From: Planctomycetota bacterium
GTDB taxonomy: Bacteria; Planctomycetota; Phycisphaerae; Phycisphaerales; UBA1924
Direction: 5' to 3'
Length of the DNA: 64,000 nucleotides
Assembly: GCA_963204725.1 (NCBI GenBank)
Contig: CAUJHH010000058.1
Location: 154,585-218,584, forward strand
The notes under the pieces were generated by a model. It saw only the letters and a list, made by a program, of their open reading frames with translations, ran no database searches and had not been told where the DNA came from. This document shows positions 33,600 through 42,110 of this stretch, one piece after another; the first letter of the stretch is position 1, and each line of letters begins with the position of its first letter. Both the position numbers and the translations under genes were made by a program.

Positions 33600-35585
33600 T
33601 CACTCCGAATCCAACTTCTCATCGTCACCGGTCTTCTTCTCGTCCTCGTCCGCTTCGCCTAGTTCTTTCGCGGGCTTCTTCAGCCACGAGTCGAACGCCG
33701 CCCGCTGCAGTTCGGTCGCCTCCTTCAGCTTCTTGATCTTCCGCGAGCCGGCTGGCCGCTCCGCGAGCATAATGCCGATTGTCCGCAACTCGTCGCGGCG
33801 CAGGAGTGTGATCTTCGCCTCGTCACCAGAGTCGAGCAGATCGATCTTGGCGTCAAAGTCCGATGCCCTCACACGCACGTCATTGATCGCGATGATCTCA
33901 TCGCCGGGGATGATCCCGGCCTCGAACGCCGGTCCGTCCGTCAAGACGTTCGACACCCGCGCGAGGCCGCCCGCGTCTGAGACGCGGATGCCGACGTACG
34001 GCTTCGTCACGCGCTCCCGAGCGGGCTTGGGCGCGTCCTTCTCCGGTTTCGGAGGCTCAAGCACCATCTCAAGACCGAGCACCGCAAGCGCACCTTCCAC
34101 ATCCATCGGCTCCGTGCCGAAGATGTGCGAATCAAACCACGCCTGCCAATCGAGGCCTGTCTCCTCTTCGATCAGCGCGATCATGTCCGCGCTCGAGAAC
34201 CCGCCCCCGGAGAGCGGATACCTCCGATACAGCGCACGCAGCATCTCATCCAGATTCTGCGTGTTCTCCGTCCGCCGCCGGATCTCCATGTCGAGCACAA
34301 AGCTTGCCACCGCGCCAACCGTGTAGAAACTAACCGTCGTGTTCGGCGAATCCGCCGCGGGCTTGTTGAACTTGATCCACGAATCGAACGACGACATCTC
34401 GAGCGACTGCACGCTCCGACCCGGCGCGTTCAAATACGATCCGATCTGTCCGTTCAGGGTGTCCAGATAGTCGCTCTCCTTCACCAGGCCAACCCGCGCC
34501 GGGATCAGGTCGTCGTAGTAGGACGTTGTGCCCTCGGCAACCCAGAGAAGGTCCGTGTAGTTCTCACGCTGGTAGTCGTACGGCACCAACCCCTCGGGTC
34601 GAAGCTGCTTGACGTTCCACGTGTGGAAGAACTCGTGCGCCACAAGCCCCAGAAACCCGCGATACGACTTGCCCGAATCGAACACCGTCGGACCGGTTTG
34701 CATGATCGTCGAGTTGAGATGCTCCGTGCCGCCCCCCGCGCCGAGCGTGATGTGGAGCAGGAACACGTAGCGGTCGTATGGCGTGTCCCCGAAGATCGCG
34801 ACACACTCATCAACGATCTTCTTGAAGTCTTCTATCAGCCGCTCCGGGTCGTACGTCACACCCCCGGCGCCCGACGCCCAGATCGCGATCTCGTGAGGCT
34901 TGCCATCCGCCTCGAACGCCAGCACCTCGATCATCCCGATCTCGATCGGCGAGTCGACAAGGACGTCATAGTCCGGCGCAAGCAGTGTCCGCTCGCTCGA
35001 TCCGGCGCTCCGCAGCCCGCACGCGACCCTCCAACCCTCCGGCGCATCCAGTGTCACGCGGAGCGGCATGTGCCGCATCTTCTGGTTGTAGAGAAACACA
35101 GCCGAGCCCGAGAGAAACGCGTGCGTTGAGTCAACGTGCCGCGTCCGATCCCCGAGTGAGTTGCAGTACAGCCGATAGGTGACCCGAACCTCGCTCGCAT
35201 CCTGCGCGTCGATCCGCCACGTCGCCCGATCGAACTTCCGCATGTGCAGCGCACGGCCGCGATCATCCACCGCTCCGATCGACTGGATCCCTCCGGCCAG
35301 GTCCAGGATCTGGTAACGCCCCGGTCGCCAAACCGGCATCGCGACATCGAGCTCCGCCCCCCATACCTCGCGTCCGCCTCGCAGGATCATCGTCACATCA
35401 ATGGTCTGTGTCTGAGGCGAGCTCAGATCGACGAGGTACTCAACCAACGGCGCGCCGTCGGGTGCGTTGTCGAGATTCCCCGCAAGCGATACCCCCGCCC
35501 AGGCGCAGAGAACCGCGAGCAGCGATGCAACGCCGACCGTTGGAGCAGGCCAGAACGCACGAAGATCCACTCGCTTGATACCCAT
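33600..35585 (-). CDS. M61 family glycyl aminopeptidase-like metallopeptidase with PDZ domain
   Basis: 661 residues. An N-terminal signal or anchor (VGVASLLAVLCAWAGVSLA) precedes a beta-rich domain, then the gluzincin site HEFFHTWN (317-324) and the third ligand Glu351 in WVAEGTTSYY. A PDZ domain spans about 535-615 (YVGIRVSDAGG, AGIIPGDEIIAIND), and the tail is Lys/Asp/Glu-rich. M61 enzymes are periplasmic or secreted aminopeptidases with preference for Gly or Ala termini. The start codon is six bases from a -10 box, so the mRNA is predicted to be leaderless. Confidence 0.93.
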   Translation of the reverse strand: MGIKRVDLRAFWPAPTVGVASLLAVLCAWAGVSLAGNLDNAPDGAPLVEYLVDLSSPQTQTIDVTMILRGGREVWGAELDVAMPVWRPGRYQILDLAGGIQSIGAVDDRGRALHMRKFDRATWRIDAQDASEVRVTYRLYCNSLGDRTRHVDSTHAFLSGSAVFLYNQKMRHMPLRVTLDAPEGWRVACGLRSAGSSERTLLAPDYDVLVDSPIEIGMIEVLAFEADGKPHEIAIWASGAGGVTYDPERLIEDFKKIVDECVAIFGDTPYDRYVFLLHITLGAGGGTEHLNSTIMQTGPTVFDSGKSYRGFLGLVAHEFFHTWNVKQLRPEGLVPYDYQRENYTDLLWVAEGTTSYYDDLIPARVGLVKESDYLDTLNGQIGSYLNAPGRSVQSLEMSSFDSWIKFNKPAADSPNTTVSFYTVGAVASFVLDMEIRRRTENTQNLDEMLRALYRRYPLSGGGFSSADMIALIEEETGLDWQAWFDSHIFGTEPMDVEGALAVLGLEMVLEPPKPEKDAPKPARERVTKPYVGIRVSDAGGLARVSNVLTDGPAFEAGIIPGDEIIAINDVRVRASDFDAKIDLLDSGDEAKITLLRRDELRTIGIMLAERPAGSRKIKKLKEATELQRAAFDSWLKKPAKELGEADEDEKKTGDDEKLDSE

Positions 35586-35591
35586 GCTTGC

Positions 35592-35597
35592 ACTGTA
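35592..35597 (-). promoter_or_regulatory. -10 element (TACAGT), predicted leaderless start of the M61 gene
   Basis: On the minus strand TACAGT ends six bases before the ATG at 35585. Confidence 0.5.
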
Positions 35598-35651
35598 GCG
35601 AACAGTGCCCTCGTTCGCAGCACTCGGCTCGAAGCCCGGTCACCCCGCCCA

Positions 35652-35657
35652 TACTGT
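35652..35657 (+). promoter_or_regulatory. -10-like element (TACTGT; overlapping CATACT) of galK
   Basis: TACTGT ends five bases before the galK ATG at 35663. CATACT (35650-35655) is an alternative hexamer with seven bases to the ATG. No ribosome binding site is present. Confidence 0.45.
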
Positions 35658-35662
35658 TGAGC

Positions 35663-36868
35663 ATGCTGCGCACGGACCCACTCGCCGCTGCCTCCGAGGC
35701 GTTCGCCCGTCGTTTCGGCGCTCGCCCCACGCACGCATCCAACGCTCCCGGACGCGTCAACCTGATCGGCGAGCACACCGACTACACCGGGGGCCTTGTC
35801 CTCCCCATGGCGATCGACCGCTCTTGTATCTGCGTCGGCGCGGCGGCTTCGAACGACGCGTCCGCCCCCCTCATCCGCGTCTGGTCTGAGAACGAGTGCT
35901 CGCAGGTCGATCTTGATGCGGAGGCAATCGGTCCCGGCGCTTCATGGCATGGACGGGGCTGGACCTCGTACGTGGCCGGCGCCATCGCGGCACTCCGCGC
36001 CATCGCCGATCGCCCCCTCCGATCCATCGATATCGCGCTCGCGAGCGACGTTCCGCTCGGTGCGGGCCTCTCCAGCAGCGCAGCGCTCGAGGTCTCCATC
36101 GTCTCGCTGATCTCAGCCATCGCCGGGCTTGATCTCGACCCCCGTGCTCTCGCACGCGCCGCCAGAGCTGCCGAGCGCGGCTACGCGGGCGTCCCGTGCG
36201 GCATCATGGATCAACTCGTCTCGGCATGTGCCGTGGAGAACCACGCCCTGCTGATCGACTGCGGCGACGAGACCACCACACCCATCTCGCTCGGCACGCT
36301 TGGAGATACGCAGATCATCGTCATCGACTCAACCGTGAAACACGCCCTCGTCTCCGGCGAGTATCAGCGTCGCGCCGAGGGATGTACCGAGGCCACACGC
36401 ATCCTCGGGGTAAGGGCGCTTCGCGATGCCACGCACGCATTGGTGGATCGTCACGCCGATTCGCTCGGCGATGAATTCGCTGGCTACGCCCGACACGTCG
36501 TCACAGAAAACGCACGCGTCGCGGCCTTTGTCACCGCGCTCGCCTCGCGAGATCTCGCCGCGCTCGGACCGATCATGCACGCCTCCCACGCCTCGCTCCG
36601 CGACGACTTTCACGTCTCATGTCCCGAACTCGATGCGATCGTCGAAGCCGCGATGTCCACAGGTGGGCATCGCGGGGGCAGCCCAGGAGTCATCGGCTGC
36701 CGCATGACCGGTGGCGGCTTCGGCGGCTCGGCGATCGCCCTTGTTGATCCCGACGCTGTGGAGGCCTGTATCGAGCGAGTCGAGAGAACGACAAAGGACC
36801 GGTTCGGCATTGCGCCCCGGTCCTTCGTCGTCAATCCGAGCGATGGCGCTCGGGCGTGGTTGCTTTAG
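35663..36868 (+). CDS. galK: Galactokinase (GHMP kinase family)
   Basis: 401 residues with the galactokinase signature APGRVNLIGEHTDYTGGLVLP near the N-terminus, the GHMP ATP loop PLGAGLSSSAALE, GVPCGIMDQLVSACA (catalytic Asp) and motif 3 CRMTGGGFGGSAIAL. It phosphorylates galactose to galactose 1-phosphate in the Leloir pathway. No galT or galE is adjacent. It is divergent from the M61 peptidase gene with 77 bases between start codons. Confidence 0.95.
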   Translation: MLRTDPLAAASEAFARRFGARPTHASNAPGRVNLIGEHTDYTGGLVLPMAIDRSCICVGAAASNDASAPLIRVWSENECSQVDLDAEAIGPGASWHGRGWTSYVAGAIAALRAIADRPLRSIDIALASDVPLGAGLSSSAALEVSIVSLISAIAGLDLDPRALARAARAAERGYAGVPCGIMDQLVSACAVENHALLIDCGDETTTPISLGTLGDTQIIVIDSTVKHALVSGEYQRRAEGCTEATRILGVRALRDATHALVDRHADSLGDEFAGYARHVVTENARVAAFVTALASRDLAALGPIMHASHASLRDDFHVSCPELDAIVEAAMSTGGHRGGSPGVIGCRMTGGGFGGSAIALVDPDAVEACIERVERTTKDRFGIAPRSFVVNPSDGARAWLL

Positions 36869-36903
36869 GCTCACCCCGTGATCAGCCGAGGGCGTGACCG
36901 GTC

Positions 36904-39057
36904 TCAGTGTCCGCCGTCGTCGAACGCGTCCTCGCGAGCACCGACAGTCTCGCTCACTTCGGGCGTGCTGTCCTCGCGACCGCCGATCAGTTTCTTCAGG
37001 AACGGCGAGAACACGAAGATCACCACCGCCGCGCCGATCGATGTCACCACGAACAGCATGAAGAAGTCCGCCTGTCCGCCGAAGCTCCAAGGCATCTTGA
37101 TCTCACCCCGCTCTATCTTCTCAACCTGGGCCGCGATCAGGCCGCCGCCGAGGTTCGCGATGAATGAGGAGATGAACCAGATGCCCATCAGCAGCGAGAC
37201 AAACTTGGCCGGCGCTGCCTTCGTCACATATGAGAGGCCCGTCGGAGACAGGCAGAGCTCACCGACCGTGTGCCAGAAGTACGTCAGAATGATGAGCATC
37301 ATTGACGCCTTGGCGACGCCGCCCTTGGCAATGACGCCCGCCCACAGCATGAAGAGGTAGCCAAGCCCGAGGAAGAGCAGTCCAAGCGCGATCTTGACCG
37401 GCTGACTCGGGTTCATCCGCTTCTTGCCCAGGGACGTCCAGATCCCCGCGAACATCGGTGCCAGCATGAAGATCAGTCCCGCATTCACAGACTGGAACCA
37501 CGTTGCCGGGATCTCGAATCCACCGATCGTCCGATTGGTGTTCTGCTCCGTGAACACGTTGATGCTCGAGCCCGCCTGCTCGAACGCGAGCCAGAAGAAC
37601 GCGTTGAAGAACATGAAGATAAAGATGCTGATCACCGGCCCGCGATCGACCGGGTCGTTCTTTGCGACGAACATGGAAATCCAGAGAAGAATCCCGCCGC
37701 CCAGGACGACAATCAGCCCGATCGACAGCGGCTTATTCGACTGGATCGATGTCATCGCCTTGTTGAGCGAGTCCATCGCTCCGAAGTGGTACGCCGCCGC
37801 GAAAGCAGCCGAGACCGCCAGAGAGCCGAAGAGGAAGAGCGGCGACAGCTTCGCAGTATCCGACCGCGGCGCATCGCCGATCCCACGCAACACCGCGGGG
37901 CGACCGACCGTGTAGAGCGCGAGGCCAGCGAGCATGCCGACAGCCGCCGAGCCGAAGCCCCAGTGCCAGCCGACCTTCTCACCGAGCGTGCCGCACACGA
38001 ACGCACAGATGAACGCGCCGAGGTTGATACCCATGTAGAAAATGGTGAACGCGCCGTCGCGTCTCGGATCGCCCTGCCGGTAGAGCTGGCCCACCATCAC
38101 CGACACCGTCGGCTTGAAGTGGCCCGTGCCGAGGACGATCACAGCCAGACCCATGATGAACAGGCTCATGCCGCCGCGGCTCTGTGCCATCTCGCCGAAT
38201 CCCGAGATGCCGAGAATGATGTGCCCGATCGCGATGAGCAGTCCGCCGACGAGCATCGACCGATGCGTGCCGATCAGCTTGTCCGCGATGATGCCGCCGA
38301 GGATTGGAAAGAGGTACGCAAGACCCGTGTACCAGCCATACAGCACCGATGCGTCGGACTGGAGCCAGTTGCGGCCGCTGTCGTGTGTGTTGGCAGAGAT
38401 GGTGATCTGCGTCGGCGCCGCATCCGGCCCGAGCTCCGACTGGGGCTTGATGTCCGTGGTCACACCGCCCGGGCTTCGGTTCACGGTGAAGTAGCTGGTA
38501 TTCTCGCCGTCACGGAGCATGCTCACGCGGCAGCGCACCGCCGCCGAGCCGTTGTTGATGATGTTGTAGCGGACCTCTGTGTCCTGGAACGATCCTTTCT
38601 CACCCGCCTCGCCCGCCATCACGATCGGCCACGTGTCGGGGCCCTCATCGACGACCCACTCGAACTCACCCGGCTTGCTCGCGAGGGGCACCCGCTTCAG
38701 TCGCTGCAGAGACAGCACCGGCGCACCGCTCGCGATCCCCTCGATCGCAGTGGGGGGTGTCTCCGATGTCGGACCAGCGAGAATCGAGACCTGACGGACC
38801 TGCGCCGCGTCGACGATCTTGCCGTCGGCGGCATTCATCTCCGCAACTTCGAGTACATTCGTGTGCACGCCCGGCTTGGTCTGATGGACAGCGATGACGC
38901 TGATCAGGTACAGCATGAGCAGGCCGCGCATGCCGTAGTAGCTGAATCGCTCCCACATCTCCACCAGAAAGAGCAGGAACAGTCCCTTGGGATGGCCGAG
39001 GATCGTTCCCTCGTCGTGCTGCTCGGGAGGGTTCACGCCGCCGTTGATCGTGCTCAT
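36904..39057 (-). CDS. POT/PTR-family proton-coupled peptide transporter with large extracytoplasmic insertion
   Basis: 717 residues, against roughly 450-500 in typical bacterial POT proteins. The family signatures are present: EMWERFSYYGMRGLLMLYL (TM1) and FTIFYMGINLGAFICAFVCG. Between TM1 and TM2 (about residues 60-232) is an inserted soluble segment of about 170 residues with a beta-rich part (EVRYNIINNGSAAVRCRVSM, TVNRSPGGVTTDI, PTQITISANTHDSG). Its pattern suggests an Ig-like or ASH-type fold. Being in the first outer loop, it should face the periplasm. Proton-driven di/tripeptide uptake is the family function. The C-terminal tail is acidic. Confidence 0.9.
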   Translation of the reverse strand: MSTINGGVNPPEQHDEGTILGHPKGLFLLFLVEMWERFSYYGMRGLLMLYLISVIAVHQTKPGVHTNVLEVAEMNAADGKIVDAAQVRQVSILAGPTSETPPTAIEGIASGAPVLSLQRLKRVPLASKPGEFEWVVDEGPDTWPIVMAGEAGEKGSFQDTEVRYNIINNGSAAVRCRVSMLRDGENTSYFTVNRSPGGVTTDIKPQSELGPDAAPTQITISANTHDSGRNWLQSDASVLYGWYTGLAYLFPILGGIIADKLIGTHRSMLVGGLLIAIGHIILGISGFGEMAQSRGGMSLFIMGLAVIVLGTGHFKPTVSVMVGQLYRQGDPRRDGAFTIFYMGINLGAFICAFVCGTLGEKVGWHWGFGSAAVGMLAGLALYTVGRPAVLRGIGDAPRSDTAKLSPLFLFGSLAVSAAFAAAYHFGAMDSLNKAMTSIQSNKPLSIGLIVVLGGGILLWISMFVAKNDPVDRGPVISIFIFMFFNAFFWLAFEQAGSSINVFTEQNTNRTIGGFEIPATWFQSVNAGLIFMLAPMFAGIWTSLGKKRMNPSQPVKIALGLLFLGLGYLFMLWAGVIAKGGVAKASMMLIILTYFWHTVGELCLSPTGLSYVTKAAPAKFVSLLMGIWFISSFIANLGGGLIAAQVEKIERGEIKMPWSFGGQADFFMLFVVTSIGAAVVIFVFSPFLKKLIGGREDSTPEVSETVGAREDAFDDGGH

Positions 39058-39156
39058 CGTCTTGTCCTGGCTCGGGTTTGCTCGGCGCCAATCTGTACCG
39101 CTGGCGATCCGGGTCGGTGCGAAGGGCGAACCCCTGTCGGGGCCGGGAAGGGAGCC

Positions 39157-39162
39157 AGAGTA
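39157..39162 (-). promoter_or_regulatory. -10-like element (TACTCT) upstream of the peptide transporter
   Basis: On the minus strand TACTCT lies 99 bases before the ATG at 39057. It would give a leader of about 90 bases. No convincing -35 box. Confidence 0.3.
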
Positions 39163-39252
39163 GCGTTTTTGTGCTCAGGCCGCACTCCGCCGCTTATGCC
39201 TTGCCCGCCAGTGCTGTCTACAGCCCCTGCTTGCTCCGCCCCGTCCGACGCC

Positions 39253-39258
39253 TACACT
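39253..39258 (+). promoter_or_regulatory. -10 element (TACACT) upstream of rpsP
   Basis: TACACT lies 77 bases before the rpsP GTG, leaving a leader of about 70 bases that ends in a GGAGAC ribosome binding site. Confidence 0.4.
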
Positions 39259-39335
39259 CTTGACCCTGCTCGGAGCCCGTTCGCGTACGCTCCCGGCCGT
39301 TCCGATCGATTTCCCAGGACTTTGGAGACTCGTCC

Positions 39336-39677
39336 GTGGTTCGAATCCGCATGCAGCGCTTTGGCCGCCACCGTAGCCCCTTCTATCGCATCTCCGCGAT
39401 CGACGCTCGCACGCGTCGTGACGGGCGCGTGATCGAGCAGCTCGGCTGGTACAACCCGTCCGAGTCCGACGCGACCAAGCAGATCGAGCTCAACGGCGAG
39501 CGTGTGAAGTACTGGCTTAGCGTCGGCGCCCAGCCCAGCGAGACTGTGCGGGATTTCTTCGCCAAGCACAACCTGATCGACAAGGCCTCGTGGGAAGCCG
39601 AGCACAAGGCCAAGGTCGAGCGCGTGCTCGCCGCTCGCGCTGCCAAGCCCGCCGAGCCCGAGAAAAAGAAGAAGTAA
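39336..39677 (+). CDS. rpsP: 30S ribosomal protein bS16
   Basis: 113 residues. VRIRMQRFGRHRSPFYRI, DARTRRDGRVIEQLGWYNP and VKYWLSVGAQPSETV match bS16. It starts with GTG at 39336, with GGAGAC upstream (39325-39330). A 25-residue Ala/Lys/Glu tail exceeds the usual length. The order rpsP, trmD, rplS follows the common bacterial operon except that rimM is missing, and a terminator and a separate start-proximal -10 box lie between rpsP and trmD. Confidence 0.95.
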   Translation: MVRIRMQRFGRHRSPFYRISAIDARTRRDGRVIEQLGWYNPSESDATKQIELNGERVKYWLSVGAQPSETVRDFFAKHNLIDKASWEAEHKAKVERVLAARAAKPAEPEKKKK

Positions 39678-39710
39678 TCAGGGCATGCGCCCCAATCGAA
39701 ACGTGCTTCC

Positions 39711-39744
39711 GCGACCGGCGAATCCCGCCGGTCGCTTTGTTTTT
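39711..39744 (+). terminator. Intrinsic terminator after rpsP
   Basis: A 10-bp perfect stem (GCGACCGGCG with CGCCGGTCGC) around AATCC is followed by TTTGTTTTT. It separates rpsP from trmD. Confidence 0.9.
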
Positions 39745-39774
39745 CCGCACATCACGCACGCCGTCCCGCTGCTT

Positions 39775-39780
39775 TAATCT
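39775..39780 (+). promoter_or_regulatory. -10 element (TAATCT), predicted leaderless start of trmD
   Basis: TAATCT (inside TTTAATCT) ends eight bases before the ATG at 39789 and comes 30 bases after the rpsP terminator, so trmD has its own promoter. Confidence 0.5.
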
Positions 39781-39788
39781 CCCCTCGC

Positions 39789-40556
39789 ATGCCCATCCGC
39801 TTCGACATCCTCACCACCTTCCCCGAGATGTTCGCCGTCGAACCTCCCGCCGCACTCGCCGTCAGCATCCCCGGCCGCGCCCATCGAGCCGGCCTCGTTG
39901 AGTGGCACGCCACCGACGTCAGGGCGTATGCGGGCAACAAGCACAAGAAGACCGACGATCGGCCCTTCGGAGGCGGCCCAGGAATGGTCATGATGTGTCA
40001 GCCCCTCTGGGACGCCGCGATCGCCGCCGAGGCCCTCGATCCTCGTCCCGCCACTCGCATTCTCATGTCCCCGCAGGGCCGACGCCTGGACCAGTCGCTC
40101 GTCGAGGAACTGGCTGCCAAACCCCGTCTGCTCATCATCGCCGGCCACTACGAGGGCATCGACGAGCGTGTGATCGAGCGGCTCGCGCCGATGGAAGTCA
40201 GCATCGGCGACTTCGTCCTGAGCCAGGGCGAACTCGCCGCGATGATCCTGATCGATGCCATCACCCGGCTCGTCCCCGGTGTCCTCGGCGACGAGGGCTC
40301 CGCCGTTGCCGACTCGTTCAGCCCCGTCGGCCCGGATCAACTCCGCCTCCTCGACCATCCGCACTACACCCGACCAGCCGTCTGGGATGGCATCCCAATC
40401 CCCGACATCCTCATCAGTGGCGATCACGCAAAGGTCGCCAGATGGCGACTCGAGCAGTCCCTCACCCGAACGAAGGCCCGCCGCCCCGATCTGCTTCCCG
40501 CCTCCGAGCGGCACCAAGGCCCAACCCGACTAGAAACCGAGGGGCCGCCCTCCTAA
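39789..40556 (+). CDS. trmD: tRNA (guanine-N1)-methyltransferase
   Basis: 255 residues. FDILTTFPEMF at the N-terminus, DDRPFGGGPGMVM, SPQGRRLDQ, LIIAGHYEGIDERV and the SPOUT knot segment EVSIGDFVLSQGELAAM match TrmD, which makes m1G37 in tRNAs to prevent frameshifting. Catalytic Asp and Arg regions appear intact. rplS follows after 89 bases. Confidence 0.96.
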   Translation: MPIRFDILTTFPEMFAVEPPAALAVSIPGRAHRAGLVEWHATDVRAYAGNKHKKTDDRPFGGGPGMVMMCQPLWDAAIAAEALDPRPATRILMSPQGRRLDQSLVEELAAKPRLLIIAGHYEGIDERVIERLAPMEVSIGDFVLSQGELAAMILIDAITRLVPGVLGDEGSAVADSFSPVGPDQLRLLDHPHYTRPAVWDGIPIPDILISGDHAKVARWRLEQSLTRTKARRPDLLPASERHQGPTRLETEGPPS

Positions 40557-40645
40557 CCTTCCGATCCCGCACCGGGCGGAGCGTCTCCCTTCTGGAGGGT
40601 CGCGTTCTTCCCCAACGACACGCGGTATTTCAGCGAGACTCAACC

Positions 40646-41080
40646 ATGCTCGGCGGCACACAGAAAATCATCGAAGGCCTCACGGCCGACACCATCAAGA
40701 CCAACCTCCCCACGCTCAGCATCGGCGACACGGTCAGCGTGCACTGCCGCATCGTCGAGGGCGACAAGGAACGCGTCCAGGTCTTCCAGGGCGTCCTGAT
40801 GGCCCGTTCCGGTAGCGGTATCAACGAGATGATCACCGTCCGCCGCATCGTCGACGACCTCGGTGTCGAGCGCACCTGGCCGATCAACTCCCCGCTGATC
40901 GCCAAGATCGACGTCACGCGTCACGGCGACTCACGCCGTTCGAAGCTCTACTTCCTCCGCGATCGTGTCGGCAAGAGCCGCCGCCTTCGTGACCGTCGCC
41001 GTGGTATCAAGCACACCGCCGGCGTCATCGGCTTCAAACCCCCGGTCGCTCCCGCCCCCGAGGCCGCAGCCGCCACCTGA
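40646..41080 (+). CDS. rplS: 50S ribosomal protein bL19
   Basis: 144 residues. LSIGDTVSVHCRIVEGDKER, VQVFQGVLMARSGSGIN, MITVRRIVDDLGVERTWPI and RRSKLYFLRDRVGKSRRLRD match bL19 at the subunit interface. The tail is Pro/Ala-rich. The ATG at 40646 fits the family N-terminus, although no strong ribosome binding site is seen. A long intrinsic terminator follows. Confidence 0.95.
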   Translation: MLGGTQKIIEGLTADTIKTNLPTLSIGDTVSVHCRIVEGDKERVQVFQGVLMARSGSGINEMITVRRIVDDLGVERTWPINSPLIAKIDVTRHGDSRRSKLYFLRDRVGKSRRLRDRRRGIKHTAGVIGFKPPVAPAPEAAAAT

Positions 41081-41104
41081 TCGTCTCGCGTTGATCGAAA
41101 ACGA

Positions 41105-41143
41105 AAGAGAAGCCCGACTCTTGCGTCGGGCTTCTCTTGTTTC
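41105..41143 (+). terminator. Intrinsic terminator after rplS
   Basis: A 14-bp perfect stem (AAGAGAAGCCCGAC with GTCGGGCTTCTCTT) closes a TCTTGC loop and is followed by GTTTC. The A-rich and T-rich flanks could also serve the convergent accD gene. Confidence 0.9.
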
Positions 41144-41146
41144 TAT

Positions 41147-41180
41147 CTGCCAGTGAACTCGTCCTGCCAGTGAACTCGTC
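41147..41180. repeat. Tandem duplication of 17 bp
   Basis: CTGCCAGTGAACTCGTC occurs twice head to tail with no mismatch, just downstream of the convergent accD stop. It looks like a recent replication-slippage duplication. Confidence 0.9.
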
Positions 41181-41188
41181 GCGAGCGA

Positions 41189-42031
41189 TCACTTGCCGCT
41201 GTAGTCGATGATCCGTGCGATCTCGCTGCGCAGATCGCTCCGCGCCACGACCCGGTCAACGAGGCCGCTCTTGAGCAGGAACTCGGCTCGCTGGAACCCA
41301 TCTGGCAGTTCCTGGCGGATCGTCTGCTGGATCACGCGAGGGCCCGCAAACCCGATCAGCGCGCCGGGTTCGGCGAGGATCACATCACCGAGCATCGCAA
41401 ACGATGCGGTCACGCCACCCGTGGTCGGGTCGGTCAGAATGCTGATGAACAGCCCCCCGGCGTCGTCGTGGCGTGCGAGCGCCGCGCTCGTCTTCGCCAT
41501 CTGCATGAGCGAGAGGCCGGACTCCTGCATCCGCGCGCCGCCGGAGCAACTCACAATGATCAGGGGCTGATTCCGCTCCGTCGCAGTCTCGATTGTGCGT
41601 GTGATCGTCTCGCCCACCACGCTGCCCATCGAGCCCATCATGAAGGTCAGATCGAGGCAGCAGACCATCGCTTCGCGGCCCTTCACGAACCCCGAGCCCG
41701 CCTGTACCGCGTCGACCTGACCGGTTTTTTCCTGCTCCGAAACGAGCCGATCGGCGTACGACTTCAGATCGGAGAACGACAGCGGATCCGTCGGCTCAAG
41801 CCCTCGGAACATCGGCTGGAACGAACCTGGATCCATCAACTGACGAATCCGCTCCACCGCGCCGATGCGGTAGTGGTGCGAACACTCCGGACAGACGTGC
41901 AGATTGGCTTCCATCTGCCGCCTGTAGATCATGCGACTGCAGCCCGGGCAGCGAAGCCACAGGCCCTCTGGAATCGCCGATCGCTTCTGGGGACGAACCT
42001 CGCTCCACGTCCGTGATGCCGCTCGTGTCAT
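41189..42031 (-). CDS. accD: Acetyl-CoA carboxylase carboxyltransferase subunit beta
   Basis: 280 residues from the ATG at 42031; ATGs at 42052 and 42070 are possible but the family usually starts shortly before the zinc domain. The zinc ribbon CPGC (28/31) and CPEC (47/50) is followed by the crotonase fold with SGGARMQESGLSLMQMAKTS and AEPGALIGFAGPRVIQQTI. With AccA it transfers the carboxyl group from biotin to acetyl-CoA in fatty-acid synthesis. It lies downstream of the histidine-phosphatase-like gene on the minus strand. Confidence 0.95.
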   Translation of the reverse strand: MTRAASRTWSEVRPQKRSAIPEGLWLRCPGCSRMIYRRQMEANLHVCPECSHHYRIGAVERIRQLMDPGSFQPMFRGLEPTDPLSFSDLKSYADRLVSEQEKTGQVDAVQAGSGFVKGREAMVCCLDLTFMMGSMGSVVGETITRTIETATERNQPLIIVSCSGGARMQESGLSLMQMAKTSAALARHDDAGGLFISILTDPTTGGVTASFAMLGDVILAEPGALIGFAGPRVIQQTIRQELPDGFQRAEFLLKSGLVDRVVARSDLRSEIARIIDYSGK

Positions 42032-42110
42032 GTTCCGCTCTTTCCCAGTCATTGACCCTCGCGTCCTCACAAGGCACGCTCGGGACCGTCCATGCTGATC
42101 TGTTATCGAC

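Noticed and set aside
37786..39432. A 548-codon plus-strand frame opposite the peptide transporter
   Set aside because: It overlaps a full-length membrane transporter on the other strand and its translation is Arg/Asp/His-rich without membrane segments or motifs.
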